A DNA stretch of 64,000 nt, taken from positions 37,239,582 to 37,303,581 of the forward strand of contig OX155952.1 of the NCBI GenBank assembly GCA_944548615.1. Direction: 5' to 3'. The DNA is from Micropterix aruncella. Its lineage: Eukaryota; Arthropoda; Insecta; Lepidoptera; Micropterigidae. Below the pieces are notes generated by a model. That model saw only the letters and a program-made list of their open reading frames with translations, was not told the origin of the DNA and searched no databases. This document shows positions 54,705 to 64,000 of the stretch, one piece after another; the stretch's first letter is position 1; every line of letters starts with the position of its first letter. A program made the position numbers and the translations under genes.

Positions 54705-55265
54705 AACTTCCCCGGCAGAGGGAACGTATTGTAAACCCACTTCTATATTTCTGTGTATGTGTGTGTGTGTGTATTACGCCACAATAGCGCCCAATCGCTT
54801 CAATCGATTGAGAAGAAATGTTGTATGAAGGTATCATTTAGGCATGGCAAGAGTTGAAAATATTGTGGTTGTGGGCGCGCTAGTCATACTTCAATCTCGA
54901 AATATTGGACTTAAGGACTTTAATTTCGGTACGCGGATGTGTTGTTAAGCCAAAACCATATCGTGGAATTCTGGCTGGAATATCTCATATAAAAGCGACA
55001 CAAATATTTTTATACTTCACCAATTATTTAGGAAGATAGTACACCATATTGAAAAAATACCATTTTAATATCACGGAAAATACTACCAATATAGTACGAA
55101 CATACTACTGTGGAAGGATTGACGCACGGGGGAGGGGGTTGGGGCTGGCTAGGGCGGGGGTAGTAGGGGAGGGGATGTCGGGGGCGAGAGGGGTGGCAAT
55201 GGGGGCAGGGACTGACGAGGAGTGGGAAAGGGGGGGGGCGGGGGAGGGGGAGTTTGTCTGTTTGG
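54705..55265 (+). repeat. Helitron/MINE-like repeat, copy 3, with G-rich tract
   Basis: This begins CCCCGGCAGAGGGAACGTAT, then a GT run and AATAGCGCCCAATCGCTTCA, parallel to 13420-13560. It ends in a purine-rich tract (55120-55250) with more than ten runs of three or more G. The small frame across 55049-55318 is a by-product of that tract. Confidence 0.55.
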
Positions 55266-55274
55266 AAAGTCTTG

Positions 55275-56765
55275 GAGGTCTTACCGATTTATTGTTGCAA
55301 CAGTTATTTACATATTAGTAACAACTATTTACATATTAGTTCAAGATAAGATTACATATTGATATATAATTATTTGTAATAAATTAAAAGTAAAAAAAAA
55401 TAAAACAAGTTTTACTTTCTATCATGGAGTTCCAGTGGTAATCTTTGACTCCATCTTTAGACTCTCGTCATCATGTGTAATCTAAGTGCTCAAGACAAAA
55501 ATAAAACGAGCCCTAACACGACTATCTTTGCACTTTCCATCAGGGAGTTCCGGGTCCCTACATCCCGGCTCGATGGTACCACAATATTACATTGTCACCG
55601 AATTTACATGAATTTGCCAAATTTCAGCTTAATCATATAACAGCAAGTAGTTTAAAAATGGTTTGCTAATTTTAAATCGGACAACTTACAAACGAACATT
55701 GTATGTTAAAATAAAGCTTGTAAAAGAAAAAATGGGACGCCATTATTAAGGTGGATTTGTTGTATGAGCGTAATTTTGACCATAGGTCCAAGTTGGACCA
55801 AGTTACAACTTTCTTTTTGTGAAATATATGTATTTATAAATATAATAATATTACTACCTTAGAACGGTCAAACCTTTATGAATATGTAGTCCTTATTTCA
55901 CATTTTATAATCCTTCAAATATTTTCAGGATTGTTATGACTTTCATCTAAATATCATTCCTAACATTCTTCCATACATCGGAGTATAGATTGGGAATTTT
56001 GAATCCGCTTTACAATGTTCACAGCGAAAGAATAAACGAGTTTTAAAAAAATCACTCGCATGTTTTCAAGCAAATCTGGCCTCAGAAATTAAAAAAATCG
56101 ACTTTCGCATTTCCACCTCACAGATTTAAAAACAAGCAAAACACTTAACGTTAAACGTGTCTCCACAAGATTTTACGCAATCGACTAGATCTAGTCTAGC
56201 AAATATCTAATGTGTATGCCAGCGCGACTAACGAGAAGCCGTCATACTTTTTCTGTTATTGCTTGCAATAAAATATCCTGTCGAATATACCTATTACCAG
56301 AATGTATCGTGTTTTTGATAACACATTTTATTAAAGTTTCCATTAAATCTAGTTTATCTCCAATTTCTTAAGATGTAACTAGTTGTAATCCTACTGTAAT
56401 ATATAAATTAAATGAATTATGCCTTAACATTATAACATATTATATTATATCATGTCTTATAAACATTATTATCTAATTATTCATAATACAATTTTGCCTA
56501 ATATACTCCATTTTCTCCACTCATATAGTATTATTTACGTGCTCGTATTATTCTAGCACAAATTGTTCATGCAAGCGTTGTAAACTTTAAATACGATAGA
56601 ATTTAGTTTTGTATAATTAGGTTTTGCAAATTACCTAGCATGTATTCACTATCTGTAAGTTTACTGTAAAAAAAAGTAAAAAATAAATACGTTAATTAAA
56701 TGACTTTTGTAATGATCTATCGTATGTAAAACTCGAGTTTTGCGTGCCGAAATAAAACAATTACT
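55275..56765. other. Spacer with short dispersed motifs
   Basis: TTTCTATCATGGAGTTCC (55418) and TTTCCATCAGGGAGTTCC (55535) are related pieces of a dispersed repeat. Otherwise nothing was recognised. Confidence 0.4.
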
Positions 56766-56767
56766 CT

Positions 56768-56939
56768 ATCATCATCAGCCGGTAGAAGTCCACTGTTGGA
56801 CATAAGCCTCCGCCATAGAAAGCCATGACGAGCGGTCTAGAGCGGTCTCCATCCCTGCGACGGCGGCAATGTCATCGGACCATCTTATGGGTGGCCGTCC
56901 CACGCGCCGTCTGCCGGCTTGTGGTCGCCGTTCGAGAAC
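56768..56939 (-). pseudogene. RTE-type LINE: C-terminal codons and 3' end
   Basis: Minus strand reads VLERRPQAGRRRVGRPPIRW, SDDIAAVAG, RSSWLSMAEAYVQQWTSTG and a stop, then ATGATGATGAT. The G-R-P-P-x-R-W-x-D-D…A-Y-V-Q-Q-W-T-S ending is diagnostic of RTE-clade elements common in Lepidoptera. It joins directly to 57880-58365 when the 940 bp insertion is removed. Confidence 0.85.
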
Positions 56940-57879
56940 ATTTTTAACACGCTTTTATTAGGTCGACCTGTATGTAACTATATAATGGAATCTAAGGTAA
57001 CTAATTTAACCATCTTCCAAGGATCGTAACGTCATGAAAATTGGCAGCTGTATGTAGTTCTGATGACAACACAATAATATGGTACTGTCGAAATAACCTG
57101 ATGATGGCGTCGGAAGATATGTACTGGAATTTCATGATGGAACATCGTATCATAGCTGTGTTTGGACTTGTTAGAAAAGTCTTGGAATGAACTTTGACCA
57201 CTATTAGGTTTTAAGGTCTGATGATGAAGCCGGAAGATTGGCACTGGCATTCCATGATGGAATATCGTATCATAGCCGTATGTATTTGAATATCGTATCA
57301 TAGCACAAAAGCGTGTTTTTAGTGTTTTTTTCATTTATTAATTTATTTACGAAATACACTGGATGGTGGTAAGTATTTACCTTCTTCTAGGCGTCGTTTC
57401 GATGCTGCTATGGATTTTTTACTAATGTATACTTTTCGACACTCAACATGCACAATCAGAGAGGTGAAAGTATTTAAGAAGTCTATGTGACCGTCATTTC
57501 TTTCGATATTTGCCGTTTTTCAAGTTTTCAAGAATCGCCTTCTAAAAGTAACTTCTCACAAATAAAACACAAATCAGACATAATATTCCAAATTGTTCGT
57601 TCGTCGTTGCCGAGTTCTAATCGAAACAAAGGAACATCTGTCTCAATATCTAATTATAAATAAAGAAAGTCGTATTATAAATTATTAGGGTACTGCATTC
57701 TCATGTATATATTTCATAAAAAAAGTTCGTATTATAGGGTTCCGCCTTCCCAGTTATAAACCGAATAGAATAAATAAGTATTTAAGGGATTACACATTTA
57801 AAGGCAAAATACGTAATTACTTTTCTTCTTAAAATGTATTTTTAAAAAATAATCATAAATTAAGATATATAATAAGTAT
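56940..57879. mobile_element. 940 bp insertion in the RTE LINE, containing MITE copy C2
   Basis: The RTE reading frame (…RTDNQWGNK / VLERRPQAG…) is interrupted exactly at these ends. The left part, 56940-57331, is the second copy of the MITE at 38455-38925 (TTTTTAACACGCTTTTATTAGG to AAAGCGTGTTTTTAGTG), with its 127-base minisatellite. The right part, 57332-57879, is unassigned and may be a further insertion or part of a longer form of the same element. Confidence 0.7.
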
Positions 57880-58365
57880 TTTATTTCCCCATTGGTTGTC
57901 GGTTCTGCGAGCTATTTGACCTGCCTATTGCCATTTCAAGTTGTTAACTTTAGGATATCAATTGATCTTGGTTCTTCTGCGGATTTTCTAATTTGGGATC
58001 CTATCACACAGTGAAACTCCAAGCATTGCTCTCTCCATGGCTCGTTGCGCGAATAGATAACGACCACGTCTCGGTGCCTTGTGCCATTACTGGCAATACG
58101 CAATGATTATAGACTTTCGTCTTGAGGTTTTGCGGTATTTGTGATGAACAGATATGACGTAGTCATCCGAGTTAGATTCGGCGGCAGACCTCCTTGTCGA
58201 AGTTAAGTCTACCTGGTAGGATCGTCTGATCCAAATAAACATTTTGGTCGACAGCTTCAATAGTATCGTTCCCAACAAGTACCGGTATGGATGTGACATA
58301 GGTATACGACGTGATTTTTGTCTTACCCATATTTATATTTAGACCCATCTGTTGGGAGGTTATAC
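57880..58365 (-). pseudogene. RTE-type LINE: polymerase thumb and linker region
   Basis: Minus strand reads MGLNINMGKTKITSYTYVTS, VLVGNDTIEAVDQNVYLDQT, RLNFDKEVCRRI, KTKVYNHCVLPVMAQGTETW and further degenerate RTE sequence (R-R-R-T-K-I…). The order matches RTE polymerases after the YADD box. Frameshifts and stops show it is dead. Confidence 0.82.
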
Positions 58366-59535
58366 ATGATTACATAGGATGTCCGAAATATATACTTTTC
58401 ATCATTTACAACCACTAAAAATTGTGTCAAACAACATAAATAACTTCTACAAGTATTTGCGATTACTGAAAATATGACAATTGATTAATGTAAAATTACA
58501 GTAATCCATTGCAATTGGCGGTACAACAAAATACCGAATTGAGTTATTAATTCCGCAACCGCGCGACCCCGAATTTGCGTTTCTGATTAATGCGCATTTT
58601 TAATGACCGGATTTACCTACCTGTGAAATATTTCATCGTTAATGAAATTCATAACGCAAAACGGGGATGTTCAACGCGAGACAGAACTCGAATCGAGCAT
58701 TTAAAACTTTTAATTTGTTACCGCCCCCTCCTCTCCCAGGGCACAGAGGCCATGATTTATAATACTTTGGAGCAATTATAAAATTAACGCGTTCGAATTA
58801 TTCAGCGGTTTTTTATCGTAATTATTCAGGGACGTATATATAATGTATCAATATATATTATTCTAGTTACTTGGTACTTGATTAGAAGCATGGTACTTTT
58901 CACTGAAATGTGTGTATCTGTAAGAGTCTCTTATTGTGTACCGTAAGAAATTTACCACTGATCTTCATCTAAAATAGTGTAATGTTAAGTTTATTTATGG
59001 TATTAGATTGATCAATGCCACATATTCCAGTCAAATTAGACCAAAATAGGGTCGAGCCTGGAACTAATTTCGAAAAAGCTGTCATGTTAAAAATGTCATG
59101 ATGAAATGAAATTATTATTCATAAAAAAATGTTTTAAATTACGTAAAATGTGTGAAATTACGTAATTTCCAGAAATGTTATGGCCAAACATTATTTTTTT
59201 CCTATTTATTAAAGATACTTTTGAGTGATATAAAAAATAACACAGTGATCTTAAGTTAATTTAGTAATGTAATTTAATTTTTACTTTATAATATACTATT
59301 CATTTGATAATTTATTATATTATAATTGTAAAGCCAAAACAACTATATTAGACGACGCGCGAAGCCGAAATCGTCATTCGTAATTGGCCACTGCAAACGG
59401 TGGGACGTATTCCCTTGTCGCCGCGGTATACCTATACATCTTTATGTATATATCGAAAGCGCGCGGGCGCATGGCATAGCAAAAATAAATAAATTTTTAG
59501 TCGCGTCAACTCGGAAGGGAGCCTTAACTTGCTCT
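58366..59535. other. Spacer, nothing recognised
   Basis: The section 58500-58800 has a more balanced base composition, without a coding pattern. No repeats were paired. Confidence 0.45.
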
Positions 59536-59539
59536 ATAA

Positions 59540-60186
59540 TTCTCTAGTTTGCAGCCAACTGAGTTTGGTTCCATAATTTAGAATCCATACTATGAGGTCC
59601 ATTCGAAAGCGATAGAGTCTGTGCAGAGAAAGTATACGCATAGATATGGTGATATATAAAACCGTACTATCACTCACTCTCTACTCTTATGAAGAGCGTT
59701 TGTATTATTTAAGGATTTTTGCTCTTAGAAGGAGGAGAGAGTGCCGAAGACTAATGTTTCTGCACAAACTTCTTAACGGCGGGATAGACTCACCAGATTT
59801 ATTAGAATCGTAAAATTTCAACGTACCATCCAGGCGACTGAGACAGCACCTAACATTTCACCTTCCCACTTCGCAGACAAAAATTTTTTTCCACAATCCT
59901 ATCTCACGCACATGCCGGTTATACAACACTATAACCGACAATATTGATTTAAATAAAAATAGTTTCTGTTTTCTTCACAACTTTGTATAGAAAGTTGCTT
60001 ATTTGCTCGTACTAATTCACCCACTTCAATAATACCGGTTAATTAAAACTCACCTGTTAGCCCTTCCCTCTCCCAACCTCTTCAGTAAGCACTGTGCGTA
60101 TTAAAGACTTAACTCATTGAAAATAGTGTTAAAAAAATGTCTTAACAAACATGTTTTCCTTATTAAATAAATCAATAAATAAATAT
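59540..60186 (+). pseudogene. 5'-truncated LINE, family B copy 1
   Basis: With frameshifts, the segment reads NPYYEVHSKAIESVQRKYTH, then YEERLYYLRIF-like and RECRRLMFLHKLLNGGIDSP, followed by DLLESINFNVP-type residues. This parallels WNPQYHVCKERIESVQKRFM and YEERMNNFNI…DMVLLHKVIHNNVDNPYFI in the copy at 61425-62772. The 3' UTRs also match (GCACTGTGCGTATTAAAGAC / GCACTGTGTGTATTGGAGAC). It ends in AAATAAATCAATAAATAAAT. Confidence 0.7.
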
Positions 60187-60189
60187 GGA

Positions 60190-61420
60190 TAATACGTTAT
60201 CAGCGGAATCTAGCTATACCTAAATACTACTTGAAGCTGCGTTTTGCAAAAAAATAAATTTACTGACTGAGCAACGCTTTGAATGCCCTCGCATTGGCTT
60301 AAACGTCGTAATACATATCCACACAATTCCGCAGTATCGCAAATTATTCACATAAAAAGGGCAAGCATTTAGTAAAACCGCGCAAAGCAATATCGCTCCA
60401 GCTTTCACAGAAGCACTATGCGCCATATGATTTGTAGGCAAAGCATGCGATTCAGTGACTGGCAGTCCGAAAGAAAGCCATAATTTCGAACGAATCATCA
60501 CATAAACCCGCTTTACGATCGTCTATTTGAGATTCAAATCTTCGGACCGGGGCTTTCGGCGCGCAAAACCCGCCTTTCGGCTGCTTTACGAGCAAGCATC
60601 ATATTGAATGTTATTACGCAAATGCTTGCGTATTGTTTTCGTACTATTTCTGACAATAAACGTATCAACGCATTAATCTAACAAAAAATTATTGTTTATT
60701 ATAAAATATCATATATCTATGCCTTTTTAAAACAATGAATGGCATATTATTTGACTGCTCTGACCTGGTGGGCGAGATCAATAATAATAGCCCAATGAGA
60801 ACCACGCGAGAATTTCACCTTTTCAATTGCCACGTTTTAAAACTAATTCATTCACAAATATTGTACTCATACGCTGCTGCGAGCTTTACAACACCCATTT
60901 AAATAGGTTTGATATTTTTTTATATTTCTATAAGGACTTATAAATACTCCGTAAATGAAACCCTAGCCAAGACAAAAAAACTGATTAGTTTTATCCATTT
61001 CACTCATGATTATTTTTATTTTTATTACCTTATATAAGCTATTATTATTATTATATGCACTTACACTCCACACACACATACTCAACACACTCAGACACAC
61101 ACACCCTAAACACAAGCCTCTTTATGTAGTAGTAAAATTTTCGGTATTTTAGTTTCTATACTAGTAGAGCAATGTAATTTCTGTAATTTTATTGAAATCC
61201 GTAACCGGTTTTATTTTTAATTATTCTGTATTTTTATAATGTAATTTTACTGTATATTTAATACTGTGTGATTTCTGAATTAAGGATTGAAAAATAACAT
61301 TTAAATTAATCGATATTTTTATGTATTGATTTACTGTCCTTTATTCGTAATTACAATACCAAAAGAAATATTACAAAAAAGACAACAGCTAAAAACGGGT
61401 AAGAGCTCTTGAGAGTTGTC
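60190..61420. other. Spacer, nothing recognised
   Basis: A 93-codon minus frame (60220-60501) has no known pattern. A CA-rich simple sequence lies at 61060-61110. Confidence 0.45.
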
Positions 61421-61424
61421 AAGT

Positions 61425-62772
61425 ACCACGGGCGAATCCACCACTCCAGAAAGTTACAACGATATCTGATCATTCTTCTGGAGTCCCGCAGGGTTCTCAC
61501 CTAGGTCCTCTGCTCTTCAACGCGTATTTACACGATATTGGATCATGCTTTAAAAATGGGCCCTATATACTATACGCGGATGACCTTAAAATTTACGCCC
61601 AGGTTGAAAGCATCACCGATTGCCACCTTATCCAGGATGACATTAATAGGTTGTTTGAGTACTGCGAAAGAAACAGACTCTCTCTCAACGCTTTGAAATG
61701 CAATCAAATTACGTTCAGCCGTAAAAAAAATAATTTGCATTTTCAGTATTTTATCAACCATGATCCGATTCCCAACGCGCTGAGCATTCGCGACCTTGGC
61801 GTTCAACTCGATCACCGATTGACATTTGACGAACACATACAAGGTATTGTCAGTAAAGCGTTAAAAACCTTGGGCTTCATTAGTAGGGTCTCTAAGTCGT
61901 TCTCTGACCCGACTGTATTCAAAACCCTTTATTTTGCATACATCCGAAGCGTATTAGAGTTTGCATCTCCGATCTGGAATCCGCAATATCATGTATGTAA
62001 GGAGAGAATAGAAAGCGTCCAAAAACGATTTATGAGACAATTAAACTACCGTCAATGCTTGGGACTGAACACGTACGAGGAGAGGATGAATAACTTCAAT
62101 ATTACATCATTGGAGAACCGCCGTACCACGGCAGACATGGTATTATTACACAAAGTTATCCATAACAACGTGGACAACCCGTATTTCATACATAATCTAT
62201 CTTTTCACGTTCCACCACGCGTGGCTCGCTTTCCCCGTACCTTCGAAGTCCCGCGCTTCCGTACTAGGTATGCCCAGAATTCCATCATGTACCGCTTAAT
62301 GTCAACTTACGATAATCATTTCCAGAATATCGACCTATTTAACATGAAAGCTAGAATAAATTTAAGCAAAGCATATACTTAAAATTAATCGAAAATGCGA
62401 CATAAACATTTCTCATGAGATACTTATGTCTTAGGGACTATTTGTTTTTTCGTTCTTTGTTCTTTAACTGTATATGATAGGTTTATATGATGGAGTATTT
62501 TTTTCTTATTTTTCTTAACTTTTCAAATTTTTCAATTTTTTATTTTTTGTACTGCACATTATTACTTAAAATCTATTAACACCCATTCCTTCCTTTTCCT
62601 TTCTTTTTCCCCTCCCAACCCCCACAGAATGCACTGTGTGTATTGGAGACTTAACTAACTAAAACTATTGTTGAAAGCATGTCATCGGCCAGAAATATTG
62701 TATTTAATGTAATTGTAATATTTTTTTGTAGCGCTGTATGTTTTTCCCTGTTAAATAAATAAATAAATAAAT
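61425..62772 (+). pseudogene. 5'-truncated LINE, family B copy 2
   Basis: An open frame enters at about 61440 in the middle of the polymerase and ends at the stop at 62382. Motifs in order are SSGVPQGSHLGPLLFNAYLH, YADDLKIYAQVES (catalytic YADD), RNRLSLNALKCNQITFSRKK, LGVQLDHRLTFDEHI, YFAYIRSVLEFASPIWNPQY, ERIESVQKRFMRQLNYR and the tail FRTRYAQNSIMYRL. It belongs to a Jockey-like group. All upstream domains (endonuclease, fingers, first catalytic Asp) are missing, so the fragment is inactive. The remaining frame is intact over about 310 codons, so it is fairly young. A 3' UTR of 390 bases ends in five AAAT units. Confidence 0.88.
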
Positions 62773-62774
62773 TC

Positions 62775-63200
62775 TTTCTCCCATGGAGTGAACACAAAGA
62801 CACCAAAATCCCGAGAGAGTCCAACGCCTTACCGCGAGGCACTGGGATGTAAATCCAGCGGGCCGCCTCGCGCCCTCACTAGACGGATGAACGAATTTCT
62901 CCATCATCCAGTCTGTTCACAGATTCGAATACGCTTGCGCGGTCTCTACTACAATCGAAATTATAGCCGATCGTGGCGCCTTTCGCATGTAAATACCACA
63001 CGGGTTCGGGTGGCCAACGAATCGTTTCAAAGGTAGCTGACAATAGGTCAACAACCACCTCTGCTGCTTAAGAAACATACCAGACCGTTTTCAGACCCTC
63101 CCCGGTAATTCGCCGGATTGCACAGTCAGTTGGCCAACGCCGCACCATGCGCAAACCCCCAGTATCGCCCGAAGTATTCCCCCAGATTGGAACAAAAAGG
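62775..63200 (-). repeat. Diverged family A relative
   Basis: AGAGTCCAACGCCTTACCGC, TCCAGCGGGCCGCCTCGCGC, GATTCGAATACGCTTGCGCG and GCCGCACCATGCGCAAACCC correspond in order to minus-strand family A. Divergence is similar to that of the copy at 27490-28090. It starts directly at the LINE family B tail. Confidence 0.6.
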
Positions 63201-63204
63201 GGTT

Positions 63205-63645
63205 CTGTGGTTTCTGTGGGGCCATTCGTATTTCGGTGGCGCTACGGAAATCATAGAACTGCCAAAATAATATTTAGGAAAACAAAAGTTTACGCCATTT
63301 TTTACATTGCCCTCGCCCGCCTAGCCAACTTCCAACACCCCTTAATTTTCTCTGAGCTTTCTACTGCCCACGTGAAAGCGCCAACTCCCATAAGGCGACG
63401 TTCGCGACTACTTTAAGAAAGACTGGGGTTAACATCCACTACACTACTAGCGAAGTTGCTTCGATGAAGTACTAGTCGAAATTGACCGAAGTACGAAGAA
63501 CGTGGCTACACTGTCATGCAATCTCGCGAGGAGCTCAGTCGCCCGGCGGCGACCACCCGCTATAGCGTTCAATAGATAATGTTCAAGTGGGAGCTGCCGC
63601 TGCAATGTACCTTCTCGCGTACTATAACCACGTGCGTATTTATCA
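63205..63645. other. GC-richer spacer, unassigned
   Basis: A short imperfect hairpin (ACTAGCGAAGTTGCTTCGAT…TACTAGT) lies at about 63445-63477. No gene recognised. Confidence 0.4.
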
Positions 63646-63647
63646 TT

Positions 63648-64000
63648 TGGGAGTTAATGGGCCCTTGCTGAGTTGGCCACGAAGACCCATTCTGTTCAGG
63701 GTCGGTCACACTCACGGGTCAACACCTATCCGACGGCCTCCACGCATGAAGTGCGAGCCTGGGTAGGACTCTGGCCTTATGGTCAGTTTCCCCTAGGAAT
63801 CAAACTTCTAGCGCTCCTGGACGGTCTGCGCACCGTGCGGCGTGAGCCAATCGACTGTGCACTCTGACTAACATATTGAGATGTCAACCACAACGGGCGA
63901 ACCCGTCACCGCAGGACGTTTTAATGATTCATCGTTCTATCGACCGTGCAGTGAGCGTAGAAGACTTTGGACATTCAAATCCGACGTCTAGCTACGCCAC
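63648..64000 (+). mobile_element. Family A composite, copy A8 (cut by window end)
   Basis: A plus-strand family A 5' half (GGGAGTTAATGGGCCCTTGC to CTCTGACTAACA, 63648-63873) is joined to the minus-strand 3' end of another family A copy (TATTGAGATGTCAACCACAA onwards). This junction is the reverse complement of the one at 17036 in A2, so both are copies of one composite. Confidence 0.8.

Overview
This is an AT-rich animal genome segment with no host gene that I can recognise. It is almost certainly from a lepidopteran insect (moth or butterfly). That is an inference from the transposable elements: an RTE-type LINE with the 3' end typical of Lepidoptera, a mori-subfamily mariner, many short LINE tails ending in (AAAT)n, and a TTAA-flanked piggyBac element. 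The window looks like an intergenic or intronic graveyard where elements have inserted into one another repeatedly. No CRISPR array, rRNA operon, intact tRNA gene or host exon is visible.

Layout, left to right. 0-9 kb: an (AT)n microsatellite, two 5S rRNA-like segments, a LINE tail, a piggyBac-like MITE and a long hairpin in otherwise featureless DNA. 9-17.3 kb: copies of a GC-rich repeat of about 650 bp, called family A here, including one copy nested inside another. 17.4-21.1 kb: a complete 2.9 kb piggyBac element with perfect TTAA and terminal repeats, sitting inside the C-terminal codons of a LINE. 21.7-28.1 kb: LINE tails and more family A copies. 30.9-32.9 kb: a hAT element carrying a tandem array of about 190 bp units, with a perfect 8 bp target duplication. 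33-38.4 kb: family A, Helitron-like microsatellite repeats and a decayed mariner. 40.4-47 kb: a foldback MITE, then a full-length coding-intact two-ORF LINE (41459-46810) inserted in a family A copy. 49.4-54.4 kb: a deleted Harbinger, a 1.2 kb mariner with TA duplications, and a MITE with perfect 34 bp ends. 54.7-64 kb: a G-rich repeat, an RTE LINE split by a MITE, two copies of one LINE family, and further family A copies.

The one set of genes that could work together is the LINE pair. ORF1 (PHD-like finger, coiled coil, FP25K-like C-terminal domain) would bind the element RNA. ORF2 (endonuclease and reverse transcriptase with intact motifs) would copy it into the genome. The other coding regions are relics. 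The piggyBac transposase has a frameshift and lacks its first catalytic aspartate, the two mariner transposases carry stops, and the Harbinger gene has only its N-terminal end.

The most unusual items are these: family A, whose nested composite has apparently been copied as a unit; a tRNA-Val-like unit with a T8 terminator inside the LINE 5' UTR; 5S rRNA-derived retroposons; and a piggyBac transposase gene with a short in-frame GT-AG intron. All assignments come from reading the sequence; no database search was run.
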